Positions 1-5,360 of a DNA stretch of 5,360 bases are shown here, piece by piece. The stretch's first letter is position 1. Every line of letters begins with the position of its first letter. Source of the DNA: an uncultured Paraprevotella sp. (lineage in GTDB: Bacteria > Bacteroidota > Bacteroidia > Bacteroidales > Bacteroidaceae). A program made the position numbers and the translations under genes. The stretch spans positions 1 to 5,360 of the forward strand of contig CAAGLP010000114.1 of NCBI GenBank assembly GCA_900770805.1, written 5' to 3'. Under the pieces are notes generated by a model that saw nothing but the letters and a program-made list of their open reading frames with translations, had not been told where the DNA came from and searched no databases.

Positions 1-1070
1 CCTCGGAACATGTTATCACTTATCTTTGTATAGGTATTCAGGAATTCGTCTGGGTCTGCTTCGGAATTGAAACCGCCGATATTACCAGCCAATTGAGCCG
101 AGAGGTAAATAGGGCGACCTTCCTTGTCACGGAAGGCATTTGAATATGCCACCTCCATATTGTTACGCATGTATGCCGTATGCGGTGAAGAGAGTTCACT
201 CACCGAACGGGTGTGCTCGGCACTAACATTAAGCACGCCTAATTTCGCTGGTAAAGCAAATCCTTTGCCAATAGCCAACATCTTGGTTTTAGGTTCAAAC
301 TTCACCTCAGCCACAAAGGGAGTGCGACCTTTGCGTGTGTTTATTTTAACCATACCATTAGACACATCACCGTGTTCTACCGAGGGGATACCAACCACCA
401 CCTCCACAGACTCTATATTGGAGGTGCCAACATTGCGCAGGTCAGTGCCTTTCGTTTCGTTCATCACTGCATTATTCTCTAAGCGTTGGCCGTCCACTTC
501 GATTGCCGTTCCAAAGGATGCATTACCCATCTCGCTAGCAGCTCCAGCATGTAAAGCTATTCTAGAAGATTGGCTGGCAAGATTCTGGTCGCCAACAGTC
601 TTTCCACCTGGCAACAAGGTCGTAATCTGATTGAGATTTATCACCTGTGAGTGATTCAAGGCATGGCGGTCGATGATATACGAGGTGGTCTGTGTCTCTG
701 TTCTTCTCTGTGCCGTCACTACTACTTCGTTTAACGAGAGGCTCTTCTCATGCATAGAGATTTCGAACTTGTTCTCTCTCTGTTTAAATATCAGATCAAG
801 TTGCTCTTCCTTATATCCCATGAGAGTATATCTTACAGTAAATTTCGCATAAGGAATACCATCAATTCGATATCGCCCATTCTCATCGGTAATTGTCCAC
901 AAGCCTGTATTCTGCACTGTAATCATAACACCATCCAAAGGTTCTGAAGTACGTGCATCGGTGACACGACCGCTCAATTGTGCCTCACTATGTATTTGGG
1001 CAGCCGTGTCATACGTTCCCATAAAGAGAAAAGCAAAACAAAGAAGGATATTATGGATTGCTTGGTTCAT
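1..1070 (-). CDS. TonB-dependent outer-membrane receptor, N-terminal part (3' end beyond window)
   Basis: The reading frame is open from the ATG at 1070 to the window edge, giving 356 residues without a stop. An in-frame TAA at 1079-1077 fixes this ATG as the first start. Residues 1-24 are a signal peptide (hydrophobic LLCFAFLFMG, cleavage likely at AA|Q). Residues about 31-107 form a carboxypeptidase-regulatory-like beta-sandwich (SGRVTD, EPLDGV, TDENGRYRI, MGYKE). LNEVVVTAQR at 113-122 is a TonB-box-like segment, and a plug domain runs from about 125 to 250, including LLPGGKT, EVDGQRLENNA, ESVEVVVG and VEHGDVSNGMVKINTRKG. The first barrel strands follow. The family imports ligands across the outer membrane using TonB-ExbBD energy. 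The plug lacks the look of SusC/RagA proteins, so the substrate (glycan, metal chelate or peptide) cannot be named. The barrel and any partner lipoprotein lie outside the window. The family call is firm; the ligand is unknown. Confidence 0.93.
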   Translation of the reverse strand, partial: MNQAIHNILLCFAFLFMGTYDTAAQIHSEAQLSGRVTDARTSEPLDGVMITVQNTGLWTITDENGRYRIDGIPYAKFTVRYTLMGYKEEQLDLIFKQRENKFEISMHEKSLSLNEVVVTAQRRTETQTTSYIIDRHALNHSQVINLNQITTLLPGGKTVGDQNLASQSSRIALHAGAASEMGNASFGTAIEVDGQRLENNAVMNETKGTDLRNVGTSNIESVEVVVGIPSVEHGDVSNGMVKINTRKGRTPFVAEVKFEPKTKMLAIGKGFALPAKLGVLNVSAEHTRSVSELSSPHTAYMRNNMEVAYSNAFRDKEGRPIYLSAQLAGNIGGFNSEADPDEFLNTYTKISDNMFR

Positions 1071-1091
1071 AAACTCTTAATTTTTCGGCTG

Positions 1092-1123
1092 CAAAATTAC
1101 ACCGATTCTCCAAACCTCGCAAT
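1092..1123 (-). promoter_or_regulatory. Bacteroidetes-type promoter for the TonB-dependent receptor
   Basis: Read on the minus strand, TAATTTTG at 1099-1092 matches the Bacteroidetes -7 consensus TAnnTTTG exactly. ATTG at 1123-1120 matches three of four bases of the -33 TTTG element, with 20 bases between the two boxes, which is in the usual range. Transcription would start at roughly 1085-1089, leaving a leader of only about 15-19 bases before the ATG at 1070. That leader (GCCGAAAAATTAAGAGTTT) has no purine-rich Shine-Dalgarno match, as is common in this phylum. The promoter sits downstream of the glucanase terminator, so the receptor is probably transcribed independently. Confidence 0.6.
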
Positions 1124-1197
1124 ACACAAAAAAAGGTAAAATCAAGCCCTCTCTACACCTAACACAATCACTAATATTTAGTAGATAATACCTATAT

Positions 1198-1234
1198 AAA
1201 AAACAAAAAGACCTGTCAATAAACAGGCCTTTTT
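1198..1234 (-). terminator. Intrinsic terminator after the GH16 gene
   Basis: The arms at 1234-1223 and 1216-1205 form a 12-base-pair hairpin with a six-base loop. On the minus strand all positions pair, with one G-U wobble; on the plus strand the same position is an A-C mismatch. The 3' arm ends in five T and is followed by G and six more T on the minus strand (1204-1198). The hairpin begins 30 bases after the GH16 stop codon. Strand-specific pairing and the T-tract indicate that it ends the transcript that includes the glucanase. Confidence 0.85.
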
Positions 1235-1264
1235 GTAGAGGGATTTACTTGTTAAGAATAAATC

Positions 1265-3004
1265 TTATTTCAAAAGAATCTTACCTTCGTGAATGCAGAC
1301 TCCCTTTGAAGGAACTGATGCAAGTTTACGACCGCTCATATCAAAATAATCATTGGTTAGGAAAGAAGATTCCTCTGCATCTCCGATTACATCGTCAATA
1401 GCAGTATGTTCTGGTTTCTGGTAAACACGTACCCAGTCAAACATAGTCTCGTAGCTAAAGTTTACATCTGCATTAGCAGCCCAAGAACCATTACCTACAC
1501 TTTGGTTAAGTATAAGGTAGAAGGGGGCGTCAAATGGCCACTGGCCTTTGCTCAATGCATCGGCATCAGTACTCTTGTTGTAGGTCCACATCTTCTGTCC
1601 GTCAACATACCATGTGATTGTAGTTGCAGTCCATTCTACAGAGTATACATGCCAAAGTGTGTAGTCAATACCACCCATTGAACCACCATTGCCACCTTTA
1701 TTCAAATTGTATGTCCAATTGGTATGAACTGTACCATAAGCAACAGTACCATTATCAATGGTTTCCCATATATCTATCTCACCATTATTCGGCCATCCCT
1801 TGCTATTGTCAGTAGGCATCATCCAAAAAGCGGGGAAAGTACCGGTATGAGGAATGGTCTTGATGCGAGCCTCTACCCTGCCCCACTGGAAATCGAACTT
1901 GCCCTGAGTCTTGACACCACCTGTAATCATAGGCACATTATCTGCATTACGATCTGGATTGGGAATGGCACGGCAATGCAATGCACCACCTTCCTCAAAA
2001 ACAACAAGAGGAGAGTTTGAGCACCAACGATTCCATGTTGCACCTTGGCGCTCGGTACGACGCCAAAAATCAGATGTTGGTTCCCCTGAGCCATTGAACT
2101 CATCGCTGAATACAAGTACATTGGCATTCTGTGTTTCTCCATCACGCACCCATTCGCCACTGATAGTGATGTCTCCATCTACCTTTTCAGCAGGGATAGT
2201 TATCTCCGTTGCATAAGCACCAGAACTAATTTCTGTAACCTTGTATTCGCCAGCGGCATGCTTGATAGTAAGTCCATCAACACAATTCCAGCCGAGTCGT
2301 GCACGTGTATAGAATGTAAAATCACGTCCTTTAGGAATACGGTTAGGCAAAGCACCTCCATTCTTCGTGCTCCAGGTATAGCCATGGCGAGTATCTATAT
2401 TCAAAGCTACTGTTTCGGGAAAAGCCGCCTTTAGTTTCTGCATGCATGTTTCATAATCGGCCTGTACCTGAGGATTCTCCGTTATCTGCCATGTGGAACC
2501 ATTGTCGCTATTTGTCCAAATGCTGATGGGATATGACAACTGAGGTGCTGCACAAAGATAGTTTTTGTCGCCATCGTAACTACGAAGATAGAAACCACCA
2601 TTGCCGTTGGATGTAAACTCTATAGCTACAGGTTCGTCCTGCAACTTAGCAGAAGCAGTAGCAGCCTGATTAGGAGTATGTCCCACAGCCATAAACTTCT
2701 TTGCACCAAGGTTGTAGACATACCATTCATCATTGTATTCAACAATCATCCATGAAGAAGAAGCATCAGATGTGTTTATGGCCTTCTTATAACTCTCATC
2801 CGCTATATTCCTATCTGAAGCTGTCATACCAGCCGCCCACACCAGCGAAGTACTCTTTTGTGCATTATACACAGCATAAGTGGTGTAGTAGGGATTGTAG
2901 ATGGTGTAAGTCTTTTCCTTAGACAACTCGTCAAAGGAAGAAATCTGTGCCGTAGCAACGATAGACATTGCACAAAGCAACATAAGTGATAGAATCTTCT
3001 TCAT
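1265..3004 (-). CDS. Secreted family 16 glycoside hydrolase (laminarinase/beta-glucanase type)
   Basis: This 579-residue protein is exported and most likely cleaves internal beta-1,3 or beta-1,3/1,4-glucan bonds by a retaining mechanism. Residues 1-19 are a signal peptide (MKKILSLMLLC..., cleavage at ATA|Q). Residues about 20-180 form an unassigned module rich in aromatic residues and glycine, with lectin-like phrases (WYVYNLGAKKFMAVG, GGFYLRSYDGDKNYL, STWQI). Residues about 197-287 look like an Ig-like beta module. The GH16 domain spans about 295-529: it opens with VLVFSDEFNG, and GEIDIWE at 408-414 supplies nucleophile E409, D411 and acid/base E414 in the ExDxxE pattern of laminarinase-type members. 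HVYSVEWT, WYVDGQKMW and DWVRVYQ are further family signatures. Residues about 534-579 are a linker and a short C-terminal tail. Start at 3004 lies 35 bases after the preceding stop and has no clear Shine-Dalgarno. Other GH16 activities (agarase, carrageenase, xyloglucanase) are less likely. Confidence 0.93.
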   Translation of the reverse strand: MKKILSLMLLCAMSIVATAQISSFDELSKEKTYTIYNPYYTTYAVYNAQKSTSLVWAAGMTASDRNIADESYKKAINTSDASSSWMIVEYNDEWYVYNLGAKKFMAVGHTPNQAATASAKLQDEPVAIEFTSNGNGGFYLRSYDGDKNYLCAAPQLSYPISIWTNSDNGSTWQITENPQVQADYETCMQKLKAAFPETVALNIDTRHGYTWSTKNGGALPNRIPKGRDFTFYTRARLGWNCVDGLTIKHAAGEYKVTEISSGAYATEITIPAEKVDGDITISGEWVRDGETQNANVLVFSDEFNGSGEPTSDFWRRTERQGATWNRWCSNSPLVVFEEGGALHCRAIPNPDRNADNVPMITGGVKTQGKFDFQWGRVEARIKTIPHTGTFPAFWMMPTDNSKGWPNNGEIDIWETIDNGTVAYGTVHTNWTYNLNKGGNGGSMGGIDYTLWHVYSVEWTATTITWYVDGQKMWTYNKSTDADALSKGQWPFDAPFYLILNQSVGNGSWAANADVNFSYETMFDWVRVYQKPEHTAIDDVIGDAEESSFLTNDYFDMSGRKLASVPSKGVCIHEGKILLK

Positions 3005-3039
3005 GTTTTATGGTGTATAGTTGTTATTATTATGTTCTT

Positions 3040-3540
3040 TTACTTCTTTAATCTTGCCACAAAAGCTGTGGGCAAACTCAGCACTATGGCCAGAAAAGAA
3101 TTTACGAGCAGAAAATTAATGGTTAGATCATTTAGTGTTATCTGCGAAAACACATCTAGGATATCTTGGGGTTTAAACTCAGGCATAGACTGCTTGAGCA
3201 GATCTGTATACTGAGGATTTGTATAAACTTCTGTGAGGGCCGTAAGCATACGTCCATTATCTACATATCTGAAATATACATATTGTACAAAAGTACAAAA
3301 CAAGGCTGCCAGCAGTTGCACTTGCAGGGATTTGTGCCATCGCTGACGCACTCCCCAGTGGCTCTCTTCCTTGGGTATGGACATCTGCATGGCACGGAGT
3401 TGCACACCAGCAACCCAAATGCTCAGAACTCCAAGCAAATTACCAGCAAAGCCCCATGACGGTTGCGTGAGGCTGAGCATGGCCAATACGAAAGAGGCAC
3501 TCCAACAGAGACCAGTAAAGAATCCTATCCTAGAAATCAT
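3040..3540 (-). CDS. Small four-helix membrane protein, DUF4199-like
   Basis: This 166-residue protein has four likely membrane helices: about 5-25 (FFTGLCWSASFVLAMLSL), 29-48, 72-93 (LLAALFCTFVQYVYFRYV) and 139-161 (INFLLVNSFLAIVLSLPTAFV). The acidic, polar stretch between helices 3 and 4 (about 94-138) contains YTNPQYTDLLKQ and EFKPQDILD. This layout, the length and the basic end ARLKK resemble the DUF4199 family of Bacteroidetes inner-membrane proteins, whose function is unknown. The assignment comes from overall pattern, not a catalytic motif. The start lies 10 bases after the beta-subunit stop, so it is probably co-transcribed with the decarboxylase genes. No Shine-Dalgarno is visible (AATATATCTT before ATG). 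An accessory subunit of the Na+ pump is possible from position alone but unsupported otherwise. Confidence 0.8.
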   Translation of the reverse strand: MISRIGFFTGLCWSASFVLAMLSLTQPSWGFAGNLLGVLSIWVAGVQLRAMQMSIPKEESHWGVRQRWHKSLQVQLLAALFCTFVQYVYFRYVDNGRMLTALTEVYTNPQYTDLLKQSMPEFKPQDILDVFSQITLNDLTINFLLVNSFLAIVLSLPTAFVARLKK

Positions 3541-3550
3541 AAGATATATT

Positions 3551-4801
3551 TTATCCCAAGAAAGAAATCAGCACACCTGCTGCCACAGCCGAGCCGATAA
3601 CACCGGAGATGTTGGACGACATGCAGTAGTTGAGAACATGGTTCTTGGGGTCGTATTTAGTGGAAATTGTATTGCACACACGACTTGCCATTGGCACTGC
3701 ACTGAGACCAGTAGCACCGATGAGCGGATTGATCTTCTTCTTGGCAAAGAGATTCCATATCTTCACCATGAAGATACCTGAAGCGATACTCAAAGCAAAG
3801 GCACAGAAACCACCTGCCACAATACCGAGGGTCTGTACATTGATGAAGGCATCCACCGTCATTGTAGCACCTACACAAAGACCAAGGAAGATGGTGGCGG
3901 CATTCATGACGCCATTTGATGCTGCATCGAAAAGGCGTGATGTATCATTACCAATTTCCTTAACCAGATTACCGAACATGAGCATACCCACCAGACTAAC
4001 GGCAGAGGGGACGAAGATAGCCACTATAGTAGTAACTGCTATGGGGAAGATAATCTTCAGCACACGCATGTTCTTTATCTCTGTTCCATCGGGATAGAGG
4101 CAGTCCTGCTCCTTCATATTGATGCGCAATTCCTTCTCCGAGCACAAAGCCTTGACTACCATTGGAATTATCACTGGCACAAGGGCCATGTAACTATATG
4201 CCGCAATGGCAATGGGACCAAGCAAGTGGGGAGCTAACTTAATAGTGGTAAAAATGGCTGTAGGACCATCGGCACCACCAATGATTCCCAGCGAACCAGC
4301 CTCTTGAGGGGTGAAACCAAGAGCCAGAGCTGCCAAGAGCACGGCAAAGATACCCATCTGTGCGGCGGCACCGAAGATGGCAAGTTTCAGGTTACGAAGC
4401 ATGGGGCCAAAGTCGGTCAATGCACCCACACCCATGAAGATGATGGGTGGCAGAAGTCCGCTCTTGATGAGTGCATAGTAGAGATAGTTCATCAGACCAA
4501 GGTCGTGTGCAATCTCGTGCAAAGGCATGGAATAGATATCCTTTTTCACCATGACACCATTCTTCATAAACTCCACCATACCCTCGCTATCCGCCTGTGT
4601 CACACCCATACCTCCACCGGGGAAGTTGGCAATGAGCACACCGAAGGCTATGGGCACAAGCAACAGGGGTTCGTACTTCTTTACTATACCAAGATACAAA
4701 AGCACAAAGGCAAGCAGGTACATTACCAGGAACAGCGGATTTTCGGCAATGGCCGAGAATGCTGTCATGGAATATAGGTTTTCAAATATTTCGCTAAACA
4801 T
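3551..4801 (-). CDS. oadB: Sodium-pumping decarboxylase beta subunit (OadB/GcdB/MmdB family)
   Basis: This 416-residue inner-membrane protein is the carboxybiotin decarboxylase that couples CO2 release to Na+ export. It is close in length to the roughly 430-residue Klebsiella OadB and is almost wholly hydrophobic. Hallmarks are GGGMGV (62-67), GVGALTDFGPML (124-135), LGIIGGADGPTAIF (171-184) and NISGVIGSAVAAG (397-409). Residues reported as essential in Klebsiella OadB have matching positions: D203 corresponds to D178, Y229 to Y204 (same offset of 25), and N373, G377, S382 and R389 to N358, G362, S367 and R374 (same offset of 15). The Na+/decarboxylation site therefore looks intact. The gene follows the biotin-bearing alpha subunit by 15 bases. 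The sequence cannot say whether the substrate is oxaloacetate, methylmalonyl-CoA or glutaconyl-CoA, because beta subunits are shared; the alpha-subunit fragment favours oxaloacetate. Confidence 0.95.
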   Translation of the reverse strand: MFSEIFENLYSMTAFSAIAENPLFLVMYLLAFVLLYLGIVKKYEPLLLVPIAFGVLIANFPGGGMGVTQADSEGMVEFMKNGVMVKKDIYSMPLHEIAHDLGLMNYLYYALIKSGLLPPIIFMGVGALTDFGPMLRNLKLAIFGAAAQMGIFAVLLAALALGFTPQEAGSLGIIGGADGPTAIFTTIKLAPHLLGPIAIAAYSYMALVPVIIPMVVKALCSEKELRINMKEQDCLYPDGTEIKNMRVLKIIFPIAVTTIVAIFVPSAVSLVGMLMFGNLVKEIGNDTSRLFDAASNGVMNAATIFLGLCVGATMTVDAFINVQTLGIVAGGFCAFALSIASGIFMVKIWNLFAKKKINPLIGATGLSAVPMASRVCNTISTKYDPKNHVLNYCMSSNISGVIGSAVAAGVLISFLG

Positions 4802-4816
4802 AAGCCTCCCTTCCTT
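4802..4816 (-). promoter_or_regulatory. Strong Shine-Dalgarno-like ribosome binding site before the beta subunit gene
   Basis: The whole 15-base gap between the alpha-subunit stop and the beta-subunit ATG reads AAGGAAGGGAGGCTT on the minus strand. It contains two overlapping purine-rich matches to the anti-Shine-Dalgarno sequence: AGGA about 10 bases from the ATG, and GGGAGG only 3 bases from it. None of the other three starts in the window has such a site. This supports the ATG at 4801 as the true start. Confidence 0.6.
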
Positions 4817-5360
4817 TTACTTTCTCTGCACCTTCATCAACACATCATCCTCCTCTACGGAGTCACCTGAGTTAACCACCACTGCGGTCAGTATGCCGTC
4901 AAAGTCGGCACGGATGGCATTGTAGGTCTTCATCGCCTCGATATAACCGAGGATGTCACCCACCTTTACCTCCTGACCAACCTGAATGGGCTGTTCCTGA
5001 GTATCTTTGGTACGGTAGAACTTACCCTCCAGAGGTGCCAGGATATCCTCACCCTCGCCCATTGCCATAGGAGCAGCAGATGTTGCAGTGGTGCCTGCAG
5101 GTGTTTCGTTGCCATAGGCAATATTCACCTCATAAGTCTGGCCATTCACACTTACCTTTATTGTCTTGGGCAACTCTGCCACACCAGCGGCAGGCGCGTT
5201 CTTCTTTGCCTTACGCTCAGCAAGATCCTTCTCAAAGTCGGCCTTTGCCTTGCCACTCTTGTATGCCTCATACTGGGATGGGTGCATAGAGTACTCGAAG
5301 AGTTCCTCGAGGTCCTCGCCAAGTTCCCAACCCTTCTCCTGCATCTTCTTCTTGTAGTCC
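4817..5360 (-). CDS. oadA: Biotin-containing decarboxylase alpha subunit (oxaloacetate decarboxylase/pyruvate carboxylase subunit B type), C-terminal part
   Basis: The visible 180 residues are the end of a longer protein whose frame stays open to the right edge (DYKKK precedes the first visible Met at 5344, which is internal). The first ~55 residues (GWELGEDLEELFEYSMHPSQ, then EAYKSGKAKADFEKD) match the charged end of the PYC_OADA conserved domain. A short Ala/Thr/Pro/Gly linker follows, then a biotinyl domain of about 75 residues (EDILAPLEGKFY, VGQEVKVGDILGYIEAMKTYN, GDSVEEDDVLMKV). The biotin lysine is in EAMKT, codon at 4930-4928. In the family, the missing N-terminal carboxyltransferase barrel moves a carboxyl group from the 2-oxoacid to biotin, and the domain then delivers it to the beta subunit encoded just downstream. 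A methylmalonyl-CoA enzyme is less likely, because there the biotin carrier is usually a separate small protein. A pyruvate carboxylase B subunit remains possible, but the adjacent beta subunit favours the decarboxylase. Confidence 0.9.
   Translation of the reverse strand, partial: DYKKKMQEKGWELGEDLEELFEYSMHPSQYEAYKSGKAKADFEKDLAERKAKKNAPAAGVAELPKTIKVSVNGQTYEVNIAYGNETPAGTTATSAAPMAMGEGEDILAPLEGKFYRTKDTQEQPIQVGQEVKVGDILGYIEAMKTYNAIRADFDGILTAVVVNSGDSVEEDDVLMKVQRK

Noticed and set aside
124..630. A 168-codon open frame on the plus strand.
   Set aside because: It lies antisense to the TonB-dependent receptor, whose plug and carboxypeptidase-like domains are clear. The forward product has no recognisable motif or promoter.
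1135..1197. The A/T-rich stretch between the terminator and the receptor promoter as a small RNA or operator.
   Set aside because: No second hairpin, convincing inverted repeat or promoter could be seen there beyond base composition.
2968..2979. Possible lipoprotein signal (LMLLC) at the start of the glucanase.
   Set aside because: The residue before Cys is Leu, whereas a lipobox needs a small residue there (Gly, Ala or Ser). The ATA|Q site a few residues later fits ordinary signal peptidase I.
3111..3118. TAATTTTC on the minus strand as a promoter -7 box for the glucanase gene.
   Set aside because: It misses the final G of the consensus, has no TTTG at the -33 distance, and lies inside the preceding coding sequence about 107 bases from the start codon. 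This is too weak to call.
3630..4777. Long plus-strand open frames of about 155 codons (3630-4097 and 4304-4777).
   Set aside because: They are antisense shadows of the oadB gene, whose residues match the family throughout. Their products are low-complexity, with His/Thr/Gln or Arg/Ser bias and no domain signal.

Overview
The window comes from a Bacteroidales bacterium and looks most like Prevotella or a close relative. Supporting signs are a TonB-dependent receptor with an N-terminal carboxypeptidase-regulatory-like domain and an EVVVTA box, a TAnnTTTG-type promoter, and a secreted glycoside hydrolase with the short 'AIDDV ... D-MSGRKL ... GKILLK' tail common in this group. The genus is an inference from protein style, not from a marker gene.

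All five genes lie on the minus strand, so they read from high to low coordinates. First comes the C-terminal part of a biotin-carrying decarboxylase/carboxylase alpha subunit (5360-4817, 5' end outside the window). It is followed by a complete sodium-pumping decarboxylase beta subunit (4801-3551), a small four-helix membrane protein resembling DUF4199 (3540-3040) and a secreted family 16 glycoside hydrolase (3004-1265). Gaps between these four are 15, 10 and 35 bases, and the first clear intrinsic terminator lies after the glucanase (about 1234-1198). A single long transcript is therefore possible. A separate promoter (1123-1092) then drives a TonB-dependent outer-membrane receptor (1070-1), which is cut off at the left edge.

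The alpha and beta subunits form an obvious unit. The biotin lysine on the alpha subunit carries CO2 to the membrane beta subunit, where decarboxylation exports Na+. The glucanase and the receptor fit polysaccharide capture and outer-membrane uptake, but the receptor is not SusC-like and has its own promoter. A shared substrate is unproven.

The forward strand carries only antisense open frames that shadow these genes. I see no RNA genes, CRISPR arrays, insertion sequences or phage genes. I did not find a convincing undescribed system. The best leads are the unassigned N-terminal modules of the glucanase, its C-terminal tail, and the unusual neighbourhood of a Na+ pump, a DUF4199-like protein and a glucanase.
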